From NCBI RefSeq assembly GCF_016019935.1, contig NZ_JAECMT010000007.1:124001-188000 (forward strand): a stretch of DNA of 64,000 bases, read 5' to 3'. Of the stretch, positions 25,915 to 34,665 are shown piece by piece. Both the position numbers and the translations under genes were made by a program. The DNA comes from Paenibacillus sp. GSMTC-2017 (lineage in GTDB: Bacteria; Bacillota; Bacilli; Paenibacillales; Paenibacillaceae). How positions within the stretch are numbered: position 1 is the first letter of the stretch; each line of letters begins with the position of its first letter. The notes below the pieces were generated by a model, which made no database searches, was not told the origin of the DNA, and saw only the letters and a program-made list of their open reading frames with translations.

Positions 25915-28338
25915 ATGAAGGGACAAGTGTATGTGATTAAACATAGTGGATGGTGGAAGGCGATACTAACTATTCAACCGGCGGTTGATTATTTGTATTG
26001 GTTCGGCGAAGAAAGAATGGATGAAACTGCAGATATGGCATGGTTGTGGAAGGAAATGTTGCCTCTTGGTCACGCACAAGGAATCGCTGAGATGTGGAAC
26101 AAGAAAGAATGGAATGGTAACGATGATCAAAATAAACGTACAAAGAGTGTAAATAATATCGTAATAGATAACAGATATGGTCGCGGTGACGAGGCAATGG
26201 ATCGCCTGGAAGCGGAGAAGACGCTAGTTGAGCTGGCGAAGGCGATTGAACGGTTTAAGCTTAAGCAAATGGAGGCTAGTTCTCTTGTGGAAAAGGGGCA
26301 ATTTGATTCTACTAAAATGCAGAGATCTCAAAAAAAGTGGGGGAATAAAAGGAGAGTTGAGCATTTAAACTTCGATGAAGCATTCCTTAATGCGGAGTGG
26401 TGGGAACACAATAGCGATCGAGGTAATAGGGGGAATGGAGCTGAAGCCGTAAAGTCTGAATCTGAGGGTAGAATCAGCGTAGGATTGCTTGCGGCAAAGG
26501 CTAAAATTGCCGCAGAGCTCTTACAGGGGCGCGCGCTGCTTAGCGGCGAAGCGCGCGCCCTGCTTGAGGGCGCATCCGTGCCCGGCGCAGAAGGGAGCTG
26601 GAACGAAGTGTTCCAGCTAGCTTCGCTGCTCGGGCACGTGCGCCTAAGCGGAGCGATCACCGCCGATTGGGGCGGGCGAGCGAACGCTCGTGTTCGGTGC
26701 CGCTGCCTGCGGTGCGGCAGCGGGGAAGCTTATATGCGCCGCACGCGCTGTGCGGCGTGCGGGCGGATGTGTGCCTATTGCGAAGCTTGCTTGACGATGG
26801 GGAGGAGCCGCGAATGTGAGTTACTTATTCGCGGGCTCTACAACAACCCGTTGTCGTCCAATAAGATGAGCTCAGGAAGTGGTTTGATAGAAACCCCTTA
26901 TTCGATTAACGAGAGATTAGGGAAATGGGGGCTTAGCCCAGCCCAGCATTCGGCTGCGGCTGAGGCACTTCGGTTTGTAGAAGGGACACAACTTTTAAGT
27001 GGAGTTATGGAACGAGTAAAAACAAAAGGTATAAGCAGACATGTTAGTAAGGAGCTTTGTCAGGTACCAGCTGACGTTCATCAATACGTCCAGCGTGAAG
27101 TGAGCAAGCACGTGCGTAAGCTAATGCGGACGTGCAAGAAAAGACAAAATGTGCTGTGGCATAAAGAATATTTCGACAAAGGTACCTTCATTAGTCAAAT
27201 GAAGAATCGTGCACTTCATGTAATTACTTCAGGAGGGAAAGAGCTTTGGCACGGAGCAACTAAGCTATTTGGTGATATCTTTTCTCGTTATAGAAGTAAA
27301 GAGGGGCAGTTTGATCGAAGGTCAGATATACAAAACTTTTTGTTATGGGCGGTTACGGGAGCGGGGAAAACGGAGATGATTTTTCCGCTCATTGATGCTG
27401 TTATAAGCAGGGGTGGGCATGTACTTATTGCTTCGCCTAGACGTGATGTTGTTATTGAGCTTGATCCTCGCATTCGTCGTGCGTTTTCAGAAGCAACTGT
27501 TGTTACGTTGTATGGAGGAAGTGAACAGCGCTGGGAGCGAGGGCATATTACATTATCGACGACACATCAGCTGTTCCGGTTTCACGAAGCTTTTGATCTA
27601 GTCATTATTGATGAAATCGATGCGTATCCATACCACGGTGACCCGATGCTCCACTACGCTGCAGATAAAAGTTGCAAGCGAGGTGCACCAAGATTGTTAT
27701 TGTCGGCCACTCCACCACGCATTCTTCAATTGGCTGCGAAGCGGGGCGAACTTGCACATGCTCGTGTGCCAGTTCGTTTTCATCGTCATCCGCTACCCGT
27801 ACCAAAAATTGTTCAAACAATGTCAGTGAAGCAGATGTTGGATAACAATAAACTACCGATTGGATTGGTTCAAGCACTTCGGAAATCGCTTGGCAGAGGA
27901 GCACAACTATTTGTGTTTGTACAACGAATAGCACTTGTTGATCATCTTGCTGCTCTTATTCGAATAAGGCTGCAATGTGCCGCCGTCGCAGCGACTTCAT
28001 CCAAGGACCCAGAACGAGCACAGAAAGTGAGCGACTTTCGAGCGAGCAAAATTCGCATACTGGTCACGACTACGATTTTGGAGAGAGGTGTAACGATTCC
28101 AAAAAGCGATGTTTTTATTTTGGATGCTGATGGAGGGCTGTTTGATGAGGCATCCCTTGTTCAGATGGCTGGGAGAGCAGGTCGATCTGCAAGTGATCCG
28201 CATGGACATGTTTATTTTTGCGCAAAGGAACGTAGTCAGTCACAAATGAGGGCCATTCACCATATTCGAGCTATGAATCGAATCGCTAGAAAGCAAGGAT
28301 ATCTGAGTGATGCTTCGCGTAATGAGGTATCCAGTTGA
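25915..28338 (+). CDS. comFA: Competence DNA helicase/translocase ComFA, long form
   Basis: 807 residues from ATG 25915 (GAGGAGGTG upstream). ComFA is the DEAD-like ATPase that helps to pull transforming single-stranded DNA through ComEC. The motor is in the C-terminal half: Walker A AVTGAGKTE (about 479), Walker B IIDEID (about 564), motif III LLLSATPP (about 593), motif VI QMAGRAGRS (about 749). A four-cysteine zinc module lies near 260-300 (CLRCGSG, CAACGRMCAYCEAC). B. subtilis ComFA is only 463 residues, so the first 250-300 residues are an extra region that I cannot assign. Codons for residues about 200-300 are far more GC-rich than the rest. The stop overlaps the comFC start (TGATG). 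Confidence 0.92.
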   Translation: MKGQVYVIKHSGWWKAILTIQPAVDYLYWFGEERMDETADMAWLWKEMLPLGHAQGIAEMWNKKEWNGNDDQNKRTKSVNNIVIDNRYGRGDEAMDRLEAEKTLVELAKAIERFKLKQMEASSLVEKGQFDSTKMQRSQKKWGNKRRVEHLNFDEAFLNAEWWEHNSDRGNRGNGAEAVKSESEGRISVGLLAAKAKIAAELLQGRALLSGEARALLEGASVPGAEGSWNEVFQLASLLGHVRLSGAITADWGGRANARVRCRCLRCGSGEAYMRRTRCAACGRMCAYCEACLTMGRSRECELLIRGLYNNPLSSNKMSSGSGLIETPYSINERLGKWGLSPAQHSAAAEALRFVEGTQLLSGVMERVKTKGISRHVSKELCQVPADVHQYVQREVSKHVRKLMRTCKKRQNVLWHKEYFDKGTFISQMKNRALHVITSGGKELWHGATKLFGDIFSRYRSKEGQFDRRSDIQNFLLWAVTGAGKTEMIFPLIDAVISRGGHVLIASPRRDVVIELDPRIRRAFSEATVVTLYGGSEQRWERGHITLSTTHQLFRFHEAFDLVIIDEIDAYPYHGDPMLHYAADKSCKRGAPRLLLSATPPRILQLAAKRGELAHARVPVRFHRHPLPVPKIVQTMSVKQMLDNNKLPIGLVQALRKSLGRGAQLFVFVQRIALVDHLAALIRIRLQCAAVAATSSKDPERAQKVSDFRASKIRILVTTTILERGVTIPKSDVFILDADGGLFDEASLVQMAGRAGRSASDPHGHVYFCAKERSQSQMRAIHHIRAMNRIARKQGYLSDASRNEVSS
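26521..26760. repeat. GC-rich cluster of perfect inverted repeats inside comFA
   Basis: Hand count gives 43 G/C in 60 bases at 26521-26580 against 22 in 60 at 26281-26340. The patch holds four perfect inverted repeats in a row: 11-base arms at 26527-26537/26550-26560, 9-base arms at 26596-26604/26610-26618, 8-base arms at 26700-26707/26716-26723 and 8-base arms at 26737-26744/26750-26757. The reading frame stays open and encodes conserved-looking sequence. Confidence 0.85.
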
Positions 28339-29273
28339 TGAGGATCATAAGTAAATTAATGGTGTTTATTACGCATGTTGGATCGCTTGCGAGTCGTTCA
28401 GTCGATTTCATGGTGCCTCAATCTAGCAACTGTACAATATGCGGTAAAGGTATGGCGTCAAATAAAACGAGAAGAGAACAGGAAACTAGAGAAATGGCTA
28501 TTCTTCATCGTTCTCTGTGTGGCGAGTGTTACTCATCTATTCCTTGGTTAAGTCGTATTATTTGTTCATACTGCGGGAGAAGTGTGCAATGTGACGACTG
28601 CTTGCGACGTAAGGAGCGACCTTTCCTATTAAACCGGAGTGCGGTGACATATAGCTCCTCGATGCGGGAATGGCTGGCTCTCTACAAATATAGAGGCAAC
28701 GAACGTCTCGGACCTATTCTTACCGCAATGCTAGTTCCAGTATTACTGCGATTAACTAAGGAGGTTCTAACTCAAAGTAAGCACGTAACGAAGGATAGGG
28801 AGTCTTTTTCAAAAACAAGGAAGAAGGGTTGGATGGAGCAAATAAAAAGTAGTTTAGTGTCGTCTAAAGAAAATATATGTTGGGATGCGATAACTTACGT
28901 ACCTATTAGTAACGAACGAGCGCAAGAGCGCGGATTCAATCAGGCAGAGCAACTGGCGGAATCTCTTGCTACAACATTTCGTATTCCTTTATATCAATTG
29001 CTGTTACGAGAGCGTCATACCGAGAAGATGAGCTTTAAGACACGCTCGGAAAGGTTAAGAGATGCTCAACAACTTTTTTCATTAAATAGAGGGCAATTAG
29101 AGGAGCTAGTTCGAAGGGCTGATCTTCAAGGCACTTTAAATAGAAGACTTCGTATCCTATTAATAGATGATATTTATACGACAGGAAGTACAGTAGAAGC
29201 CTGTGCAAATGTTATAAAAGAGCACGAGGGTGAAAAGTTCGACATCTATGTGCTAACGTGGGCTAGATCCTGA
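28338..29273 (+). CDS. comFC: Competence protein ComFC, phosphoribosyltransferase-like
   Basis: 311 residues; the ATG overlaps the comFA stop by one base. N-terminal zinc-ribbon cysteines (CTICG, CGEC, CSYCG, CDDC) precede a type I phosphoribosyltransferase fold with the PRPP loop LLIDDIYTTGST. ComFC works with ComFA in DNA uptake during transformation. The usual comFB gene, which lies between the two in B. subtilis, is absent. The segment near residues 140-180 (KDRESFSKTRKKGWMEQIKS) looks like a small basic insertion relative to the typical 230-240 residue family length. Confidence 0.92.
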   Translation: MRIISKLMVFITHVGSLASRSVDFMVPQSSNCTICGKGMASNKTRREQETREMAILHRSLCGECYSSIPWLSRIICSYCGRSVQCDDCLRRKERPFLLNRSAVTYSSSMREWLALYKYRGNERLGPILTAMLVPVLLRLTKEVLTQSKHVTKDRESFSKTRKKGWMEQIKSSLVSSKENICWDAITYVPISNERAQERGFNQAEQLAESLATTFRIPLYQLLLRERHTEKMSFKTRSERLRDAQQLFSLNRGQLEELVRRADLQGTLNRRLRILLIDDIYTTGSTVEACANVIKEHEGEKFDIYVLTWARS

Positions 29274-29338
29274 ACCATCTTTTTAGTCATAAAATGTGAA
29301 TTGTTACTCTTATCAGCCAATTTCCCTAATGAAAATAG

Positions 29339-29366
29339 TTCAGATATCCGTTAAACTGTATATAGT
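29339..29366 (+). promoter_or_regulatory. Weak candidate promoter for yvyF
   Basis: TTCAGA (29339-29344), 16 bases, TATAGT (29361-29366). The gap 29274-29401 shows no terminator, so read-through from comFC is also possible. Confidence 0.35.
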
Positions 29367-29401
29367 TATAGTTTATTCGGATACGAGGAGGGCCAGAAGC
29401 G

Positions 29402-29821
29402 ATGAATTTAGATAATTGTCCTCGCTGCGGCAAGTTATTTGCCAAAAATTTTAGAGATGTATGCCCGGTATGTATACGGGAAATCGATAATGAATATCAG
29501 ATTTGTGCTGATTATTTGAGGAAGTATAAAGGTGCTATCATTAGTGAGCTTTCGGACCAAACGGGAGTTTCAATTAAGCAGATTACGAAATTCATTCGTG
29601 AGGGCCGCATTTCGATGGTGAATGCTCCTAATATGTCCTATGCGTGTGAATCTTGTGGAATCCCAATTCGAGAGAGTCATATATGTGAGACCTGCCGTCT
29701 AAGGTTATTAAAAGATAAAACACAGATGCTCCAAAATGCAGCTAAAAAAGTGGAAGAAGCAGAAAAGCTGACCGCTACTAAAGCTGCTTATAAAGGTCTA
29801 AGCGGGTATAAGGACAGATAA
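29402..29821 (+). CDS. yvyF: Flagellar operon protein YvyF
   Basis: 139 residues, ATG with GAGGAGGG upstream. Two zinc-binding cysteine pairs at the N-terminus (CPRCG, CPVC) and two more near the middle (CESCG, CETC) flank a helix-turn-helix-like segment (ISELSDQTGVSIKQITKFIREGRIS). This matches the TIGR03826 'flagellar operon protein' family, found before flgM in Bacillus and relatives. The exact role is unsettled; a regulatory or RNA/DNA-binding job fits the look. A terminator that also contains a SigD promoter lies immediately after it. Confidence 0.88.
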   Translation: MNLDNCPRCGKLFAKNFRDVCPVCIREIDNEYQICADYLRKYKGAIISELSDQTGVSIKQITKFIREGRISMVNAPNMSYACESCGIPIRESHICETCRLRLLKDKTQMLQNAAKKVEEAEKLTATKAAYKGLSGYKDR

Positions 29822-29835
29822 ATGTAAGATACTAT

Positions 29836-29862
29836 TAAATAAAACTTGACTAGAGCCGATAA
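29836..29862 (+). promoter_or_regulatory. SigD (sigma-28) promoter of the flgM operon
   Basis: TAAA (29836-29839), exactly 15 bases, GCCGATAA (29855-29862); the SigD consensus is TAAA-N15-GCCGATAT. The start point is expected near 29869, inside the loop of an overlapping terminator hairpin. Confidence 0.82.
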
Positions 29863-29889
29863 TACTTGTAAAGGTAATCGGCTTTTTTA
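29854..29889 (+). terminator. Terminator overlapping the flgM promoter
   Basis: AGCCGAT (29854-29860) and TAC (29863-29865) pair with GTA (29874-29876) and ATCGGCT (29877-29883), with two bulged A; six Ts follow. The 5' arm is the SigD -10 box itself. Confidence 0.75.
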
Positions 29890-29916
29890 GTTCTTGTAAA
29901 TAATGAGGTGGATAAA

Positions 29917-30183
29917 TTGAAAATAAACGAAACAAATCGGATCGGCGGAGTTAATCCTTATCAGAAGCAAGCGGAATATCGTGGGGATGAAGTTAAGAAA
30001 GCTCGTCAGAAAGACGAAGTGCAAATCTCAGCCGCAGCAAAAGAGATGCTAACGACAAGTAAGCTAGGTAATGCGGAGCGGAACGAGCGTATTAATGAAC
30101 TTAAGCAGTCCGTTACTTCCGGCACGTATCACGTGGAAGCGGGCAAGATAGCAGAGAAGCTTCTACCGTATTTAAAGGAGTAG
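29917..30183 (+). CDS. flgM: Anti-sigma-28 factor FlgM
   Basis: 88 residues. It binds and blocks SigD until the flagellar hook-basal body is complete. The C-terminal half has the sigma-binding pattern RINELKQSVTSGTYHVEAGKIAEKLL; the N-terminal half is polar and likely unfolded. The TTG at 29917 is preferred since GAGGTGG lies seven bases before it; an in-frame GTG at 29908 is part of that site. It is first in the SigD-driven unit flgM-flgN-flgK-flgL-yviE. Confidence 0.92.
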   Translation: MKINETNRIGGVNPYQKQAEYRGDEVKKARQKDEVQISAAAKEMLTTSKLGNAERNERINELKQSVTSGTYHVEAGKIAEKLLPYLKE

Positions 30184-30190
30184 ATGTCCG

Positions 30191-30697
30191 GTGAATGAGA
30201 ACATCGAGAAAATTTTGATATTGCTGCAGGAATTAATTCATGAGCATCGCCAGCTTATCGAATATGGCAAAGCGAAGACAGATGCGATATCGAACAATAA
30301 TATTGATGGGCTATCTTACATCGCTACGAAAGAGAAGCGGTGCCTTGATCGGATAATAGAGCACGAGAAAAATCGTGCTTTTTTGGTAGGCAAATATATG
30401 CTATCGCAGAAGGTAGCTAGCAATCAGCGCTCTTTTAAGATGGAGAAGCTGATCCAAGTTGTTTATCAAGCAGAAGAGAAACGTCAGCTTCATATCGCAT
30501 GGAACGATTTACGAGCGGTTATAGCTGAGCTGCAGGATCTGAATGATTTTAACCAACAGCTAGTTAAGATGACACTAGAATATTTGCACTTCACACAAGA
30601 TTTGTTGCTTGGACCGGAAGATGAAGAAGTGACTTATCATAAAGCGGTGCAGGGCATGGTTCAGAATCGCAGTGGCAGAGTTAATTTGAAATTGTAA
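30191..30697 (+). CDS. flgN: Flagellar export chaperone FlgN
   Basis: 168 residues, GTG start with AAAGGAG ten bases upstream, seven bases after flgM. All-helical: four long amphipathic helices (e.g. ENIEKILILLQELIHEHRQL), which fits the FlgN family that guards FlgK and FlgL before export. Identity rests on helix pattern and position (B. subtilis yvyG/flgN). Confidence 0.9.
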   Translation: MNENIEKILILLQELIHEHRQLIEYGKAKTDAISNNNIDGLSYIATKEKRCLDRIIEHEKNRAFLVGKYMLSQKVASNQRSFKMEKLIQVVYQAEEKRQLHIAWNDLRAVIAELQDLNDFNQQLVKMTLEYLHFTQDLLLGPEDEEVTYHKAVQGMVQNRSGRVNLKL

Positions 30698-30714
30698 GAA
30701 GAGAGGGATATTCG

Positions 30715-32274
30715 ATGGCATCAACTTTTCATGGACTCGAAACGGCAAGGCGGAGTTTGTTCACAACACAATCTGCTCTAAATACTACGGGCCACAATAT
30801 CGCAAATGCAAATACCGTTGGATATTCCAGACAAGTAGTGAATATGCAGGCTACGAGACCAATTGATGCGATTGGCTACTCGAAATCGGCAGCTGCAGGT
30901 CAGCTCGGAACGGGTGTAGAGGCGAACTCTATTACACGTATCCGCGAGCGTTTTCTAGATAATCAATTCCGTAATGAAAATAAATCGCATGGAAACTTCT
31001 CCGTGCAACTAGATACTTTGTCGAAGCTTGAAGGTATTGTTAATGAGCCTAGCGATACAGGGTTCAGAACGGTAATCTCGAACTTTTGGAACTCATGGTC
31101 GGACCTCAGTAAAAATCCAGAGAATGCAGACGGACGTAAAGTCGTTATGGAGCAGACGATGGCTATGGTGGATGCTTTCAATTATACGGCTAAACAATTA
31201 ACGGACCTAAAGTCTGATCTTACCGAAAATGTAGATATCAACGTTAAAACAGTTAATTCACTAACAAATAATATTGCTCAGTTGAACGAAGAGATTCGCA
31301 GAATTGAAGGGCTGGGCGACCATGCGAACGATTTGCGCGATCAACGTGATCTATTGACAGATCAGTTGTCAGGACTCGTTGATATACGTGTTGTAGAGAC
31401 GGGGATGGGCTATAACATCAATATGGGTGGTATCCAGCTCGTGGAAGGTGGAAATCGCACGGAAATAGATGCTGCCACGATTGAGGGTGTTGTTGCTTCT
31501 GGTGAATTAACGAGCGGAACGATTTACGGAACGATACATGCTAGAGATCGTTTTGTAGATGGTTATATTAAAGAACTAGATAAACTAGTCGACACGATGG
31601 CTAATGGTGAATTTGAAGTAACTTTACCTAAAGGATCGGTATTGCCGGATGGTACAGTGCTCAATGGAGTTACGTATAGTGGCGCGAATCGGACTTTGAC
31701 TGAGGATACAACCGTAACTGTAAAAGGTTTAAATGGTCTTCATCAGCTTGGTTATAACATTGCTGGCGAACAAGGTGGACTACCGTTCTTCACGGATAGT
31801 GCAGGTGGAACTGCCGGATTGACAGCGGGAAGTATTAGGCTTAACCCAGCGATTGCAGCTAATTCAAATCTTATATCTACTTCTATGCGTATCACCCAAA
31901 ACGCGGATGGATCTGAAACAGTTGTGAATGGTAACAATACACTAGCTGTTCTATTCTCGCAGATGAGGGATGCAAGGTTCGACTTTGACCCTGGAACAGG
32001 CGAGAGCAAAAATACTGTCGACGCATATTTCCGTTCCGTTGTAGGTCAGCTTGGTGTACAAGCTGCTGAAGCGACACGGATGCAAACGAATCAACAAATT
32101 GTTGTTGATCAAGTGAATTCGCGTAGACAATCCGTTAGTGGCGTATCGCTGGACGAAGAAATGTCCAATATGATCAGGTTCCAACATGCTTATAATGCAG
32201 CCGCTCGTAACATGACGATGATCGATGAGACGTTAGACAGAGTTATTAATGGTATGGGACGAGTAGGAATCTAA
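30715..32274 (+). CDS. flgK: Flagellar hook-associated protein 1 FlgK
   Basis: 519 residues. Forms the hook-filament junction with FlgL. N-terminal rod motif LETARRSLFTTQSALNTTGH and NIANANTVGYSRQ, and C-terminal SGVSLDEEMSNMIRFQHAYN with MIDETLDRVINGMGRV, are the conserved coiled-coil ends that pack in the axial structure. The middle is variable, as usual. Follows flgN by 17 bases in the same operon. Confidence 0.96.
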   Translation: MASTFHGLETARRSLFTTQSALNTTGHNIANANTVGYSRQVVNMQATRPIDAIGYSKSAAAGQLGTGVEANSITRIRERFLDNQFRNENKSHGNFSVQLDTLSKLEGIVNEPSDTGFRTVISNFWNSWSDLSKNPENADGRKVVMEQTMAMVDAFNYTAKQLTDLKSDLTENVDINVKTVNSLTNNIAQLNEEIRRIEGLGDHANDLRDQRDLLTDQLSGLVDIRVVETGMGYNINMGGIQLVEGGNRTEIDAATIEGVVASGELTSGTIYGTIHARDRFVDGYIKELDKLVDTMANGEFEVTLPKGSVLPDGTVLNGVTYSGANRTLTEDTTVTVKGLNGLHQLGYNIAGEQGGLPFFTDSAGGTAGLTAGSIRLNPAIAANSNLISTSMRITQNADGSETVVNGNNTLAVLFSQMRDARFDFDPGTGESKNTVDAYFRSVVGQLGVQAAEATRMQTNQQIVVDQVNSRRQSVSGVSLDEEMSNMIRFQHAYNAAARNMTMIDETLDRVINGMGRVGI

Positions 32275-32298
32275 CTTTAAGCATTGGGGGAATAGATG

Positions 32299-33270
32299 AT
32301 GTCGTTTCGTGTAACGCAATCGATGATGAATACGCAGCTTCTGCGTAATATATCTAACAATATGGGACGTATGAACAATTTACAGAACCAACTTTCAACA
32401 GGCATGAAGATTAACAAACCATCAGACGATCCTGTTGGTATCACGTTTGCACTACGTTATCGTAGTGAGCTCGATGCTAACGATCAATATACGGAAAATG
32501 TAAGCTCCGCGATGTCCATGCTGGAGTATACAGATACTTCGATCGGACAAGCCGGGGAAATTATGCAGCGGTTTAGAGAGCTGATGGTAAAAGGTGCAAA
32601 TGGTACATATGAACAGACGAGCATGGACGCGATTAAAGTGGAAGTTTCCCAGCTATACAATCAAATGGTGGAAATCGGGAACAGTCAGTTTAACGGTAAA
32701 CAAGTATTTAACGGCGAACTAACGGGTGATAAGCCTTATCCAACAATGGGAGTTGAGGGAACGCCTAATCCAGGTGCCAATCCTCCACTTCTAAAAGCGT
32801 TTCAAGTAGCTTCTGACAATGGCAGCATTAAATATGAACTATCTGCTGGCATGAAGCTCGGTATTAACATTACAGGCAATGAAGTATTCGGTGATGCGCT
32901 ATCTCCAACGGCAACACAAGCGGAGATAGATGCAAGTACTAACGTATTTGCACTTCTGCAACGCGCGCATGATATGTTAGCAGCAGGCGATCAAAAAGGT
33001 ATTTCTTCCCTTATTGGGCAGGTTGATACACGTATGAATACGATGCTTACGAAGCGAGCAGAAGTTGGTGCCAAAGTTAATCGTGTCGACATTGTACAAA
33101 ATCGTTTAGAGGACATCGGCATTAATCTCCAAACGGTTCAGGCAAAAACGGAAGATGCAAATATGTCCGAAGTTATTACGAACATGAAGACAGAAGAAAA
33201 TGTATATCAAGCTTCTCTTTCCGTAGGTGCCCAGCTTATACGTCCAAGTTTGGTTGACTTCTTGAGATAG
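32299..33270 (+). CDS. flgL: Flagellar hook-associated protein 3 FlgL
   Basis: 323 residues. Flagellin-like ends: FRVTQSMMNTQLLRNISNNM, LSTGMKINKPSDDPVG at the N-terminus, and VQAKTEDANMSEVITNMKTEENVYQASLSVGAQLI at the C-terminus. Second junction protein next to FlgK. Two adjacent ATG codons (32296, 32299) are possible starts; GGGGG at 32286-32290 favours the second. Confidence 0.95.
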   Translation: MSFRVTQSMMNTQLLRNISNNMGRMNNLQNQLSTGMKINKPSDDPVGITFALRYRSELDANDQYTENVSSAMSMLEYTDTSIGQAGEIMQRFRELMVKGANGTYEQTSMDAIKVEVSQLYNQMVEIGNSQFNGKQVFNGELTGDKPYPTMGVEGTPNPGANPPLLKAFQVASDNGSIKYELSAGMKLGINITGNEVFGDALSPTATQAEIDASTNVFALLQRAHDMLAAGDQKGISSLIGQVDTRMNTMLTKRAEVGAKVNRVDIVQNRLEDIGINLQTVQAKTEDANMSEVITNMKTEENVYQASLSVGAQLIRPSLVDFLR

Positions 33271-33279
33271 GAGGCTCCA

Positions 33280-33846
33280 ATGCAAATACCTCAGATTGGA
33301 ATTCGTCAACAACACGCGTCTTTATTTATAGATGCGGATATTGGAAAGCAGCATATTGAACAGCCAAAAGCGACTGTAGATATGGAGCAAGTCGAAGCGG
33401 TGCAGCAATTCCAAACAACTCAGGGCAGATTAGACATTAATCAAGATCGAATGTGGGATGCATTGGCAATGGGCAATAGTTTGGAGACGATGAGTAGAAT
33501 TTATTCTGCGGCGTCAAGTATTGCCCTACAAGGATTAGCTCGTATTGTAGAAAAAGGTGATCAGATGGCTGCGATTCATTTAGGCGGAAATCCGATTGCA
33601 GAGATGGCACGTGATTGGAAGCGTACCTTCCCAGAGTTTGATTTTGTAGGGGAAGCCTCTTTTGACAATATTGATATTACCTATACTCCGGGCGAGCTCT
33701 CCATTGAAACGACTCGTGGCGGGGTGAACATAAACGTTCAAGTAAATAAACCTATTCATGAATATGAACGAGGCAAGCTAGAGATTTATATGAGTCAATA
33801 CCCTAAGGTGGAATTCATCCCTCCACAAATTGACCAACTTCTATGA
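33280..33846 (+). CDS. yviE: YviE-like protein (DUF6470 type)
   Basis: 188 residues, nine bases after flgL. Starts MQIPQIGIRQQHASLFIDAD, and has a helical middle (MAAIHLGGNPIAEMARDW) and a beta-rich C-terminus ending near VEFIPPQIDQLL. The family always sits between flgL and fliW in Bacillus and Paenibacillus. No function is established; a flagellar link is inferred from order. A terminator follows, closing the flgM unit. Confidence 0.87.
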   Translation: MQIPQIGIRQQHASLFIDADIGKQHIEQPKATVDMEQVEAVQQFQTTQGRLDINQDRMWDALAMGNSLETMSRIYSAASSIALQGLARIVEKGDQMAAIHLGGNPIAEMARDWKRTFPEFDFVGEASFDNIDITYTPGELSIETTRGGVNINVQVNKPIHEYERGKLEIYMSQYPKVEFIPPQIDQLL

Positions 33847-33863
33847 GAAAGAATCACATTTTG

Positions 33864-33910
33864 AACTATAGATCGTCAGCGTGTTACGCTTGATGTCTAT
33901 AGTTTTTATT
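33864..33910 (+). terminator. Terminator between yviE and fliW
   Basis: AACTATAGA (33864-33872) pairs with TCTATAGTT (33896-33904), with an inner CAGCG-tgtta-CGCTTG stem, then TTTTATTTT. fliW-csrA therefore may need its own promoter. Confidence 0.8.
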
Positions 33911-33950
33911 TTAATTAAATTATATATCGTTAATTTCAGGAGGTTATGCT

Positions 33951-34343
33951 GTGAATGCAAATATAACTACGTATCACTTCGATCAAGGAATACCTGGATT
34001 CGAACATCTTAATAAGTTTTATTTCGAACATGTTGGCGATAATATTCCTATGATGCTGATGAAGTCTACTGACGATAAGGATCTTTCATTATTGGTCACA
34101 AGCCCATTTCTATTCTATCCTGATTATGAGTGGGTGCTCTCGGATTCTACTAAGGAGGAATTAGGTATTATGCATGAGGGCGATGTTGAGATATGGTCTA
34201 TCATTACGATACCTGCAGATCCCGAGAAATCGACAATCAATTTATTAGCTCCTATTGTGCTTAATAAAACAAAAGCTGTGGGCAAACAACTTATTTTGCA
34301 TGACCGCAACTACAGTTCACGTGCTCCGCTTAATCGCATATAG
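33951..34343 (+). CDS. fliW: Flagellar assembly factor FliW
   Basis: 130 residues, GTG start with AGGAGGT upstream. FliW binds CsrA and also binds flagellin; free flagellin titrates it and so frees CsrA to block hag translation. Family features: FDQGIPGFEHLNKFYF at the N-terminus, then SPFLFYPDYEWVL, and a C-terminal NLLAPIVLN segment. Next to csrA and hag, as in B. subtilis. Confidence 0.94.
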   Translation: MNANITTYHFDQGIPGFEHLNKFYFEHVGDNIPMMLMKSTDDKDLSLLVTSPFLFYPDYEWVLSDSTKEELGIMHEGDVEIWSIITIPADPEKSTINLLAPIVLNKTKAVGKQLILHDRNYSSRAPLNRI

Positions 34344-34391
34344 AGTGAAGCTTTCGAAGCAGTTGTTTCACAAACTTGGAGGTGAAAAGAT

Positions 34392-34616
34392 ATGCTTGTT
34401 CTATCACGCAAAATTGATGAATCTATCATGATTGGCAATGATGTTGAAATTATCGTTCTTGGTGTGGAAGGTGACAATGTTAAGCTTGGAATACGTGCTC
34501 CCAAGGATGTGAGCATTTATCGGAAAGAGATTTACACAACAATTCAAGAGGAAAATCGAGCAGCAGCTAGTCGAACAATATCACTTGAAGATGTTGCTAA
34601 GCTGTTCGGTAAATAA
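34392..34616 (+). CDS. csrA: Carbon storage regulator CsrA, translational repressor of hag
   Basis: 74 residues, ATG with TTGGAGGTG upstream. Complete family pattern: MLVLSRKIDESIMIGNDVEI, then KLGIRAPKDVSIYRKEIY, where the RAPKDV..R.E stretch carries the RNA-binding arginines. Dimers bind GGA in hairpin loops. The hag leader directly downstream contains such a site, so the target is visible in the same window. Confidence 0.96.
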   Translation: MLVLSRKIDESIMIGNDVEIIVLGVEGDNVKLGIRAPKDVSIYRKEIYTTIQEENRAAASRTISLEDVAKLFGK

Positions 34617-34632
34617 TTTTTTCTAACTACTA

Positions 34633-34659
34633 TAAACAATCAAATGAAATAACCGATAA
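34633..34659 (+). promoter_or_regulatory. SigD (sigma-28) promoter of hag
   Basis: TAAA (34633-34636), exactly 15 bases, ACCGATAA (34652-34659). Predicted start near 34666, giving a leader of about 83 bases. Confidence 0.82.
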
Positions 34660-34665
34660 ATAAAT

